This document shows, piece after piece, positions 29,119 to 42,300 of a stretch of DNA of 64,000 nucleotides (position 1 is its first letter; each line of letters begins with the position of its first letter). The notes under the pieces were generated by a model, which saw only the letters and a program-made list of their open reading frames with translations, did no database searches and had not been told where the DNA came from. The stretch is from the NCBI GenBank assembly GCA_947044365.1, contig OX345636.1, forward strand, positions 21,616,548 through 21,680,547, written 5' to 3'. The translations under genes were made by a program, and so were the position numbers. This stretch comes from Petrosia ficiformis. Taxonomy: Eukaryota; Porifera; Demospongiae; Haplosclerida; Petrosiidae.

Positions 29119-31665
29119 GACTCCTGTTATCTGATATTAAATACATAACAATGTACAATAACCTTTTGTGAAAAAACATGTTAGTCATATTGAATGTGTA
29201 TTTTTTTTATTTCCTGTTTTTGTGAATGCTATTATAATTATCTACCTTGTAGTATTAACACTTGCCCACGTAGGTGGAGCATTGGATTGTACTTATTGGA
29301 TGGACAGATCAATAACATTATATACAAATTGCATAGTACATTGCAAAAATAAAATTGTTGAAATAACTAATTCATTTGTTAGTACAGTTGCAAGGAATAA
29401 TGAAAATTGTATTTAATTAGTCGTGTAGGTTCTTATGACTGCATGGTGACATACAATGTACATGTACTTATTATACTACCAATTATAATCCAATAATTGC
29501 AGTTTCAAATACGGTTTATTTGATTTACAAAGAAGCAAAATAAATATTTTAAATTAGGTTTCTAACCCTTCTTTGTGCAGATATTTGATGTATATGTATG
29601 TTATCATGCAGTCATAACATCCTGTATGACTAACTAAATTATAATTTGCATCCTTGCAACTGTACTAACAAATAAATTTGTTATTTTAACAATTCTATTT
29701 TTGCAGTGTACTTATATACAGAAACGATGATATTACTACAAGTATAATATATATACTTTTAAGAATTGTAACAGGCAATTAATTAACTGTAATACAAAAT
29801 CAAGGTGAACAGATGATCTATTATACAAGAATTACAATATTACATTATTATACATACATACATAGCCATAATAGTTTATTATGCCAAAGTTTTGTGTGTC
29901 AAGAAATTAACAACATCAGCACTTCAAACGAGATACTAGCAGACTTCAAATTGTGTAAAGGACAGCAACATGCTTTCAGTTATAAAGGTATGGCTATTTT
30001 TATAATTGATGGATACCATTTCCCATATAACTTTAGCAAAAATATTTATTATTGGCGTAAAAATTCAAAGACTCCCAGGAATTTTCAAATTTTGTTGAAT
30101 TTCTATATCATGCAACCTAACCCCATCTAGAACACTTTAATACATTCACTGAACAAACTACTTTTAATAAGTACACAATCATCACAATGATATTTTTAAA
30201 TTTAATACATGGACATACATACATACATTCAGAAAACCTAAAATCTTAATTGTTTATGGCAGAGAATGTCCCATAACGCCTTCATTGTGTGTAATGTTTT
30301 ACTAAATGTCTTGTGAGATTATCTAAAAAGGAATCCTAGCTGGTCTTCAGAAATCGATCCGACTTAACAAGTTAACACACTTATAGTTGCTTAACCAAAC
30401 AAGCTAAATGTAAATCCTAGTTAGTCTTCAGAAATTGACGTGACTTAACACACTTATATAGTTGCTTAACCAAACAAGCTAAATGTAAATTTGAAGTATA
30501 ATAGTGAGTTGTTTCACAAAGAATTAATATCTTCAAATCTTGATATATAATTATTTCTTGAATTAATCTGCATTCAAAACAATCATCTGACTCTGTAACG
30601 ATAAGTACAACACTACCACTTTTGTAACAGATACTATGTATATATTGATACATTGTGATCTATCAAACAAGAAAAGGTTGCTACAATAGTAAGCATTAAA
30701 ATAATTATAATAAATTATATAGATATAATTATTATACATCTACATGTGTAAGTGTTATAGAGATATTCAAACAACTAACATTGAAACATTGATTTTTATA
30801 ATACTCACTACACTCCTATTAGTTGACCTTTAACCTCACCACAAAACTTTTCTTATATATACTTAAATTGGACTGAGTCCCTATAGTAATAGAAGCATGT
30901 AATAGTTTAACCTTCTGTATGTCTGAAACTGATTATAACCAGTATATATGAGGGATGTCCAGTGGTGCCACTGACAGTCAACAGTCAACTATGGCAACCA
31001 AAGTAACTACATTTATCCCACAATAGTACAGGGATAGTAGCTACCTATGCATTCTGTCAGAGTATCCCGGGACACCAGTATAACACTGGATATCCCAGGA
31101 TGTTACAGTCTATTATGGGTACTCATCCCCTCTATCCGTGTATCCTGGGATATCCAGTGTATAATGGCCATTTACAATGTATATAGATAAGATGTTTTAT
31201 TCGAGCATTATAAATGTTAATACAGTATTGCTACACAATATATAATTGTGGAAATAGCATGAATAAATAACTAAGTCACACTATGGGTCAGTGTGACCTT
31301 TGAAGTGTATCTTGTCGATTACAAACTGCAGTTGACTTTGTAGATTACTGCCTCCAGAATGCAGCTTTTCTAGCTGGGTGAATTGTTATTGCTGATGAAT
31401 AATAAGAGGCAAGAATTAATTGTATTTGTCAGCTAATTGTCATGCCATCATCTCGTTATTCCTCTATAGATTCATCACATCCAACAACATATTCCGATGG
31501 TCAAGCAAAAGCAAATACTTCTTTTATATTATTACAGCCGGAAAAAAACTCTGTATCTCAATGCTCTTCTAGAGCAGAGCAAATTATGTGACCGCGGCAA
31601 TAAAGATGGTGTTGTTAGAGGTCTTAATCTCTTTCAGGAAGCAGGACTTGTGAATTTGATTGAGA
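29119..31665. repeat. Gene-poor AT-rich stretch with inverted and tandem repeats
   Basis: No convincing gene. An imperfect inverted repeat pairs about 29355-29455 with 29605-29700 (shared TTTGTTAGTACAGTTGCAAG). A tandem duplication of about 80 bp lies at about 30330-30490 (CTTCAGAAAT, then TTGCTTAACCAAACAAGC). A perfect 19-bp inverted pair, ACACTGGATATCCCAGGAT and its complement, lies at about 31085 and 31140. Confidence 0.65.
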
Positions 31666-32255
31666 TTAACCCTTAGAAAACTGAGCTTGTTTTTCAAAAT
31701 TCTTCCCATTTCCAACACTGGCGACTCTATTGCATATATATTTTGGCCACCGTTCACTTTCTGTATCCCAAACTTGGCTCCTTTTCCGACATGGAGTACT
31801 ACTTCCACCAACTTGCTTACCGGGACTCAAAAAGTCCCCAAGTGCTTCGTAGGATTAAATCAAATACAGTGCTCTTCCTCTTTTGACTGGAACTGTGGCA
31901 AACAAAATGACCCCACTGCATGTTGGTATCAGCTACACCCACGATTTCAGGTCTCAAGTACCCACCAGAGCGCGTGGGCGGGATCACTGAGACTACAATT
32001 TGCGTGGGCGGCGAGGGGTCTGTGCCCCCCTTGAACCCCCCATCAACGGGGGGACACCCCCTTTAAAATTCCCCCATAGTCCTTATTTAGGACAAAGGGC
32101 CGCCCGAAAAACGATCAACTTTTAAAGCCATATTCATGGCTTGTGCCTGACACCAATTACAAGCATTTGGAGATCTTCATAATGCTAGGAACACGCTCCA
32201 AACCATGTAGGGGTGAAATGTCACATACATGTGACATCAGTCTTCTAAGGGTTAA
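31666..32255. mobile_element. piggyBac-type MITE, copy 1
   Basis: Element 31670-32251 (582 bp) is flanked by TTAA on both sides (31666-31669, 32252-32255). Ends are CCCTTAGA and TCTAAGGG, and TTAA duplication with CCC termini is the piggyBac signature. A second copy in opposite orientation sits at 47449-48038. Internal frames show no transposase. Confidence 0.88.
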
Positions 32256-33304
32256 ACCTCAATGTGGAGCTAATATGGTAACTTCATGTTAGAGTTTGAG
32301 TTAACTTTTATTGGAGAATGAAACAAGTACAAAATCAAGTTGCTTAAATAGTGTACAAGAATCTAGAATGTTCCATAACAAACACATGTGATAAAGAATC
32401 TAGAATGTTCTATACTAAACACATGTTAACAGCATGATAAAGAATCTAGAATGTTCTAGAGGTATACATAGTGATCAATCAACCATTATTATAGACAATA
32501 TATTAATTAACAGTTCAGAGTACAGCAATCTGTCTAAAGTGGTTATACCTCAACACTTCACTATTCCTATGATGTCCATATATCTTTAAAAACATAGAAG
32601 TGATATATGTTAGTGCACTTATATCACCTCTAAGTTTTTCTAAAAATGTACCAATTCAGTGTTTCAGCCTCGCATGAAGCTCAAAAACCTACACAATTCA
32701 TGTATATACTAGGAGTGTCTTTGACTCGGTATACAAAGCATTGGGCATGGATAACGTTACAATGCAAGTGAAATTAATATTTTTTTTTATTTGCAACTTG
32801 TCATATCTTGATTAATATAATATTTTTTAGTGTAATTTCATAAACATGTCTGCTTTCCCATGTATGGTGCTTATATAGGGCACTCACTAAAAAATCGATA
32901 CCGATAGTTAGGAATTGTAGTCCACCTTCGACTTACTGAAATTGTAGAAAATCGTTTGAACTATCTTGTCTTTTTCTCAACAGTTAAACATTTTGGAAAT
33001 GTGGTGACTGGTCACGTGACTCACCAAGCTAAAACGCTCAATAAATCAGTTTCACTTTTGCAGAAATTGAAAAATTGCAGTGAGTACCCTACTTGAGAGA
33101 ACTGCTGTGGCATTTGACAATTGGGGGTGTGGGGGAGTATGTTTATTTATTATTCATGATCAACTACAAGCCCCTCCCCGGACTCCCCAATTGTCAATTA
33201 ATTGCCATAATTGCTGTAATAAAAACCACACTTCTGCAATGAAATCTTCAATCTCAGTGCAACTGAGTCTGTAACGGTGCCAGAGAAATTGGAATTAACC
33301 TCTG
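32256..33304. other. Upstream region of gene B
   Basis: No ORF with support. AATCTAGAATGTTC repeats three times at about 32360-32460. An inverted pair around CAATTGGGG / CCCCAATTG lies at 33117-33200, within a few hundred bases of the gene B start and so possibly in its promoter. No TATA box stands out. Confidence 0.45.
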
Positions 33305-33425
33305 ATGGGATTGCCCTACCTTACCTTAGTTACAATGGACTTGTATCTTTTAGCAATAATTTTATTATCGTTACTGTCCCTGGGAAGTAATACACTTGGG
33401 AAACTGTTTGATGAGATTGTTCAAG
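33305..33425 (+). CDS. Gene B first exon: signal peptide
   Basis: ATG at 33305, or a second in-frame ATG at 33335, leads MDLYLLAIILLSLLSLGSNT, a clear hydrophobic secretion signal. Ends EIVQ-G at a phase 1 donor (GTATGC). The second ATG gives the more typical signal peptide length. Confidence 0.82.
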
Positions 33426-36400
33426 GTATGCTGACTTATAATATGAAAATTTCATGTACTTTTTCAGTTTTGATATCTCTAAATGTACTTTCATTTTATT
33501 GGAAAATGCTTTTATTATTCTCAAGTTTATATACTATCATAGGTATTTTCAGAATGAATGAGCCTATATAATTATTGCTGTAAACATTGATGTCTTGATT
33601 CAAGTATCATTATCTGATTTCATAGGAACAGTATACTTACACAATTTTTGAATCTAATACTCATTGGGGCAAAAAAATGAAACAAACCACTTCCACAATA
33701 TACGTACATACTGTGCATAAGCAACTACAGTAAATACATATAGTTATGCTTACATAGGATGTATGGTTTGTTTAATTTTGTTGCTGAGATACAACCCAAT
33801 ATCTGTGCTTTTTCGTTTTGAATATCCTAACATGTTCTTTCATGTTATTAATAAAAGTGTTTTATTATAAGGATGGACGGATACCAAACTTACTACACTC
33901 TAATTCAGGTGTGCATGAGTAGTTCACAAGTAATCGTTTAGTACTCAATTGTACCAATACTAATTTTATAATGATATAGTTGCTAATTAAGTTTTATTCA
34001 CCTTGTATATACAATCTTAGTCTACTAGTAATAACAATAAAATGTGAGACCTACGAGAACTCTCATAACTTATATATTTACTATTACAAGAGTGAAATTT
34101 ATAACTCATCCTATTTCTTAATTTGTTTATGTGGTGCAGTTAGCCAAAAGTGTTGCGTGTGGGAGTTTTGGATTCAGTCTTGGTTCCAGAATAGGTACTC
34201 GATTTGAGTACATTGGAGCGGATTAAGTCATTTTAGTACTTCTGGTATCGAATGACCCATCACTAATATTATAACATATGCCTACCATGGCAACTGGTCA
34301 TTCTGTTTGCTACAGAAGTGACTGCCAAATATGACATATATGACCTGACGAGACAAACATATATTTATATAGTGTGATTGGCAGGAAGAAGCAAGCAAAT
34401 TTATAATATTATTTCAGTTGTTGAATTTGTTCACCTGTCATTATATGGCAAACTAAAATCTTGACTTCAATTATTCCTTTACATATTTTTTTTCTACAGG
34501 TGTCCCTAGAATCTATGGTCATGATGGAAATCAGTTCTGCTTTGCTTTTTTGACAAACACTCCTGGCAATATTGACCCAAAATTCTTCTCCATATACATC
34601 AGTACGCTTGGAAACACACCAGTTGATTACATAATTACCTTCGATAGCATTTCAAATATCACAGGTACAGTTGAACCGTGTGAAATAGAAGAAATATCGA
34701 TTGACAGCTCTCTGGAAGTTTTAGCAGCTGATGATGTTTCTGATCGTAAAGGAATTATAGTAAAAACTGTAAATGAAGAAGATCGTATACAAGTGTTTGG
34801 TTACTCTGACAGTAGTGGTACTACAGATGTATTTACTGCAATACCATTTCGTAGGAAGCAAGAAATAGCGTTGTATGAGTATGCTGAATTATCTTCAACT
34901 GTTCCACAAAATAATAGACTCTCGATGTTTGTTGCAGTGATTTGTGAAGATAATACAATTGTAAATATAGCATCCACAACTGCACTCAGTAGTGATGTAA
35001 CATTAGGCAGCACTTTTGTTCCAGGTCGCCCACAACCTATAAGTGCTGGAGGCGTAAACACTTTATCCCTATCTGTATACACGACAGTTCATTTAGGAAG
35101 TAATGAGGAGGATCTCACTGGTTTTCGAGTCAGCAGTACAAATCCAGTAGGCTTCATGGCTGGTCATGCATGTGGACAAATTCCGGTAGACAGACTAACT
35201 TGTGACCATATGATTGAACAAATACCACCGAGTTATACTTGGGGATATAATTTCATCAGTTCTCCACTCACGGCACGAATCAGTGGATATGTAATTAAAA
35301 TAATTCCCAGATACAGAGGGACTACAGTAACCCGACATTGTAATGGAATGTCAGAAATGCAAGTAATGCAAGACATCCCTTTCGATGGACTGGAAATAGA
35401 TATTAGTGAGCAGGTGTATTGCTGTTTTCGTACTAGCCGGCCTTGTGCTGTTGCTCAGTTTTCTAAAGGACAGTCAGTTGATGATAGTTTGAAACAAGAA
35501 TCGCAACAAAAAAACATTGGTGATCCAGCTATGGTGTGGCTAGCACCAGTTGGTCAGTTTGTCAACTATGTAATCTTCTATACCGGATTTACTTCTGTGG
35601 CTAGTCCTGATGGGTCTAATCTTGGAGAATTTGTAAATGTAATAGTTCCTGCAGATTCTTTTAATCCTCAAATGATAAGACTTGATGGCAATCTTTTACA
35701 GCCAAATGAAAGGGAATGGACTGAAATATTTTGTCCTCCAAATAACATTACTGCATGTGCATATGGTAGAAATGTTAATCTGACTGGATCTGAAGGAAAG
35801 CACAACATCACACATGATAATCCCAGTGGAAGATTGACAGCAATAGTTTATGGATGGGGTAATCAAAAAGGATATATGTACCCAGCTGGGTTTGCATTAG
35901 ATCCTATTGGAGGTATGCAGTCAAGTCTGAAATACATTTCCATAGCAATCACATATCATGATTAGATAACATTACCTATACATTAATACCTTTGTGATAG
36001 CTGATTGTACATGCATATCCCTCTGAGCCTAAAATTGTTTTCATGTTTTTGTTCAATGTTAGGGAGAGTGTTTAGCCCATGTGCTCGTGTTTTTAGCCAT
36101 GTTATATGTGAATTTTGCAACATTGTATTACACTTTTCTGCATCAGAGCATATTCAATCACGTAACTCAAAAGGTTTCTCGTGTCTTCAAGAGTATTGGA
36201 AGACAACACCATTACCCAGATGAGAACTTATAATTTTCATTTTTGTTTCTTGACATTGCAAGAAACAAAAGCTCCTCTAACCGTTCTTGTAACAATTAGT
36301 AGAATATCAGAAATGTTGACACAAATGGGCAATCTTGAATAAGCGTAATGATGTAAAAGTCACAAAGTTTCAAGCTGATGTAAATTCACCATTATATACA

Positions 36401-38424
36401 ACATCTGTAGTTTTCATGTGATTTATATAATAATTGGCTATAATTATGACATCATTGTAAAATTATAATTATTAATTCCCATTGTACATAAGACTATAAT
36501 TATTATAATATTTGCACTGTAGAAATAATTTTTTCCTTGTTTGTTGAGACTACCAGAGTTGGTGAATGTTTAGGACCTTTTGTTGTCACTATTATCAGAG
36601 CAGGTGATATTAATGTGAATGCAACAGTTGACCTGCAAATACGAAGTGCTAGTGGTAAGCTTGATTTCAAGTTTAATCATTGTTGGATGGACAAATTCAT
36701 TCTTTAAAGTACTTTATTAATAGATTATTAGTTGTGTCATAGTGTTCAATAGTTCATGTAAATATGAGAGCAGCAGCTAAGCATCTTCTGTTCATAAACT
36801 CATTTATAAAAGAATCCAAAATTTCATAACACTATTTGTCATCATCACCTCAGTCTATTCTGTTCATTTGTAACATGCTAGGTAAATAAATATGTTAATT
36901 TATTTGCCAACCAAGAAAGCAACAAAAACTACATGTATCTGATACCATATAATATTATTATAATTATTAGTAAACTTCATACCGTTAATTATTAATTTAT
37001 GTTTCAATCTATTGCAGGTCTGAAACCTGGTGTATCATTTGCTACAGGTAAGTACATATAGTTTAGATATAATTATAATTATAGATACAATTGCAGAAAT
37101 TCTTAATTTCATGTAGTTTGTGTGGCTAATGCTCCTGGTGTTGATATTGAGGAGATAACAGTGACCGTAATGTTTGCAGCTGGAGAAACAATGAAGTTGG
37201 AATCCATTGAAATATTATCTGATAATGAAGAGGAAGAGGATGAGTATTTTAATGTTAACCTTGTTCAACAACCTGGTATTTTGTTAGGTTCTCCAAGTTC
37301 AGAATTCCTCATCATAGAAGATGATAGTGAGAGTCCACACACACACACACACACACTAGTGATTTAAATTTTGTACAATAATGAAGTGGATAGACAGATC
37401 ACAAATGTGCCAAAAAGTAACAGGGTGTATGGCTATGCATTAAAGTATAGAGAAACTAAAACATAGCTCAATAATAAATGAGAATGATTAAATGTATGTC
37501 AATACTGAATGTAACACTGTGTTAATGAACCAAATAATCCTACTGTTCTAAAATTACAATACAGGCCAGTCAAATCCCCACCATTGAGCATTGCATGTAT
37601 GACATTATCAATCCAAATTTCACACACTAGCAGCATGCATACACCCATATCTGAGTGGAGCAACATGAAGCCATCTTGTAGATCAATGCAGTTTATTAAT
37701 GAAAAGTGAATCAAGTACTTGTGAACTGCACATGTGCACAATTATGAGTTATTGAATTTGTATATACAATAATATTTCATGGTCTACTAGTAACAACAAC
37801 AAACAGTAAGACCTATGAGAACTCTGCATGACAACTGACCTAATAATACATGTGTTTTGCTTGCTAAAACATACATTCAGCCTGTTGATCAAAAGATCTA
37901 AAGGTGTGATTTATTTCACCAAAAGTGGTATGTGTGACAGTTTGGGAATAGATCGTGATTTCAGAACAGGTACTTGATCTTTGTTATAAGTACATGTACA
38001 TGTACCTTGATACATTTTGATGTTTGTACATGTTTCTGATGTATACAGTATGATGGTGACATCATCCCTTTGATGTGGTGAGTTCTATATATTGTATATA
38101 GACCATCCAAGCGCACACTATTCAGGAGATCTCACTATCATATATATATTGTATATAGTATGCTAACAGGTCCTATATACTATATACTCGTTTTGTGTCC
38201 TTAAATGTGACATAGCCTTTGCAGGCTCAGGCTATATCACATCCTCGAACATAAAAATCAGGTCCTATATTTTGTATAAAGGACCTGTTAGCATATACTA
38301 TATACAATATATTGTATGTGGTGACATCTCCTGCATAGTGTGCACATGGAAGGTCTATATACAATATATAGAACTCACCTCATCAAAGGGATCATGTCAC
38401 CATCATACTATATATATTACATAT

Positions 38425-38499
<75 letters not shown>

Positions 38500-38803
38500 A
38501 AGGTTATAACACCCTACGAGTGCTATATCAGATTTAGAATCAGCGAGCACGAGGATCGTAGGCCCGAGGGCGAGGTGATTATAAATCTGATATAGCACGA
38601 GTAGACGTGTTATAATCAATATATTTCACGAACGACAAAACCTTTGTTGATATCTGATGCTTCTCCTACCTTTTTGTTGGCACTTTGGAGAAGGTAAGCG
38701 TTGTTTTCTTGTAGTCAGTTTCGATAGCAGGTTTTATATCTGACCACAGTTTGCTATATTGGATATATAAACCTGTGGTTTACTTTGATGTTTCGCCGTA
38801 TAG

Positions 38804-38839
<36 letters not shown>

Positions 38840-39360
38840 TGATGATGACATCATCCTTTGATGTGGTGAGGTCTATATATTGTATATAGACCTAAGAGGA
38901 GGTCTATATTTTTAAATATAGACCTGTCTGACCACTCTGTGTACACTATGCAGGAGATGTCACCATCATACAATATATTGTATATAGTATGCTGATAGGT
39001 CCTATATACTGAATATAGGACCCTCGTTTTGTGTCCTCGGATGTGATATAGCCAGGGGTGTGGAAATAGAGAGCCAATTGCCGGACATTCTGGCTTGTTT
39101 TCACTACTCTTGTCCTGCTCCCCATGTACTTTGTATACAGTTCAGTTTTAATTTACCGGACATTCACTAGATTTATCGGACAATGTCCTGCATGACTGGC
39201 TGTTTCCACACTCCTGGATATAGCCCTCGCAGGCTCGGGCTATATCACATCCTTGGACACAAAACTCAGGTCCTATATTTTGTATATAGGATGTATTAGC
39301 ATACTATATAATATACATATATATATATATATAATTATATATATATATATATATAATATA

Positions 39361-39397
<37 letters not shown>

Positions 39398-42300
39398 GTA
39401 TATGCATATCAAACACTAATCCATCTAAGTTAATATAAGCTAAGAATTGTATTGCTTGTTATAGAATTGGTTATATACACATGTATATAGTTGTATTATA
39501 TATTATTTTTAGTAGTTTTTAAATCACTAATTACTTGTGTAGTAATAAAATTATTGTACACTGTGTATTAAAAATGATTTAACAAATTCAGATTTAATTT
39601 GAAATGAATGTTTTGAATACAACACATAGGCACCTTACTGGTGGACATGAAATTGTCACCCATAAGTCCAATCAATGCATAATCAATAGGTGTTTTGTAA
39701 TTGAATTTAAGATGGATAATTATATTCTTCTAAAGAAATCAGATATTGATCCATCATGAATAAACAATTAGCAAAAACATTTTTGCAGCACTATATGTGG
39801 CAATATCTATGCATGCCCCTAAATTTACTTTGAATGCAAAAGCTTATGTGTTTGAAAATAGAAGGTGCTATTGATAGACTTTAATTATTGACATCTCATA
39901 CGAGTAATGTAGCTTCATAAAATGGCATTTTTATAAGATACTATATCTTACCTTCTGTGTATCTCCTATTACATTCTTTATCTATGAAAATACTGTTATA
40001 ATGTAGTTAGTACCCTATTACTTGTACATTTTATAAACATAAGAAGCATATAACCTTACAGTGTCATTGATTCACTGATAGAATTGTATAATGATTGGCT
40101 AGCATATGGAAAAGATTAACTTGATAATACACTACATATGTGTATAACTGTATATGCACAAACTAATTTAAGAAGCAATAAAAGGTGTAATTATCTCTTT
40201 CATACATTATATCTTTGAAAGTACAATGTTGACAAGTAATCATAGTCAAAAGTATCCATAATTAGTTAGATAAATGTTATAATGGAATATGCATTAATAA
40301 AGTAATCGATTCAAGTTGTCAGTGATTATTTTGTACTATAAAGATATGTTATGTAGATAAAGGTACACAACATATTCTGATAATTGTTTATGGTTATCCA
40401 ATGATTACTTTCAACAGCATCTAATGTTATATACCTGTATTATTTCATTCATGTTGTGTTAGTGTTCCCCACTAGGAGAGAAATCCAGCAAGTTATAATC
40501 ACACCTATTTAGCAACCACACATGCAATGTATGTCACATTATTATTTCACCGAAATGATTTATAAACAGAATGAGTAATGCAAACATCTCTCTTAAGTAC
40601 TTTAGATTCTTAGTGTAGTTTAAGTGTGATGTTGTAGACACTAGAATTGCAAGGAACTAATATTCAGTCTACAAATACTCCATGTATTATACCCAAAATA
40701 GCTATTCTCTTGTTCCATTTTATATACCTATTTTGGAATTCTTTATATAGATATTCATTTTTCTAAAATTACAAATGTTTACATTAATTGATATGCTAGC
40801 TACATAAGTTAATATTAGTTATTATTTTATATAATTGTGTTGTGATTAGCTGTATATCCCTTATGAACATGTTACAATTATTATATAATAATAGTAACAT
40901 AATGTATAATTAATAAGACTTCATATCACGTGATGCACCAATAACATAAATATGAAGCACCTTTGGTGCGTGGCCTCGCCGCTGTAGCTTAAGGATAGGT
41001 TGCAATTGCAACAATTAAATAAATGAGATGCAAGAGAGAAAGTAACAAGCTTAAATTTGAATTTGTTGTTTAGAAAGTTAGTTGAGAAAGTTTTTTGTGG
41101 CTAGACTGGCTAAGATTATTTCTGATAAATATAAAAACACATGGAAGATGACTAAGAATGATTCTCCATCAGCTATACTGCTTTGCACTAGTATAATAAC
41201 TATATTACTTACAGTCAAATTACATAATATACTCTTCCAACAAATATTCATTACCTCATTCATTACCAAAATATCTATGCCGCCACAACTGTCAGTTACT
41301 AAAGATAATTATCCTATAATGAATTGTACATTGTTACAACTACAATGAGCAAAAACATTGAACTTACAGTTCAAATATATGTAATTTGAAAGTCAAACAA
41401 AAGTTCAATAATAGCAGAAAGGAAGGTATTGCTCTAAACTGACCTCCACATTTGATCTCATGTGATCACATTGGGTGTGGCTGAGGGTGTGGGTTATTGC
41501 AAGTAAATAGCAGAAACTGGAGAGCTTACAGAGATAGAATATATGAGTCTGTAACTTGCTAAAACAATGTTTGTGGCAAATCTCTTTTCAATAAGATTTT
41601 GATAAACTTCTTTCTCTACTCTATCAAGTCTTTAAATCGACGCTCAAAGCATCTGGCTAGGATCTGTAGTGATTTTAGCATTTTCCATTCTAAGTAACCT
41701 TTCATACAGTTTACTTCGTTATAAAAACAACAGAGCAATAGAAGACCATGTTTTTGAACAAATCAGAAAGTTTGGCGGCTGTAGGACGTATGCGTTTGAA
41801 GTTATAACTGTTCAAAGTAAAAAAATTGGGAAGGAATGAATGAATAACTTGCTAAAACAATGTCTGTGGCAAATCTCTTTTCAATACAATTTTGATAAAC
41901 TTCTTTCTCTACTCTATCAAGTCTTTAAATCGACGCTTAAATTAAAAAAAGTTGGGACAGACAGAATGAATGAATGAATGACAGAATGACAACCAAAGTG
42001 CTAAGACTTGCCCACGCGTAGGAGCGGCGAGCCAATAATATATTTGGTAAATACACTAGAAACTTGTAGGCATGGCACTACACACTTACATATAATTATC
42101 ATACATGTGAAAAAGTTACTTGGATTTAGGATTATCCCAGTTTCTAAGTTAGCTTGCTTTCTTGTTTAAATTAATCACATTGGCCATCACACCAAGTTAT
42201 GGTTATCTTTTGTAAACTCTCCAGCACATGGGCCTAGATTTAATTATGCTGCTGATATTTAAATGTTTGTAGCAGGACTCACTCATACAATTCTACAGTG

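Noticed and set aside
41082..41348. 88-codon plus-strand frame with a hydrophobic stretch
   Set aside because: It has a non-ATG start, no recognised motif and an overlapping antisense frame of similar quality.
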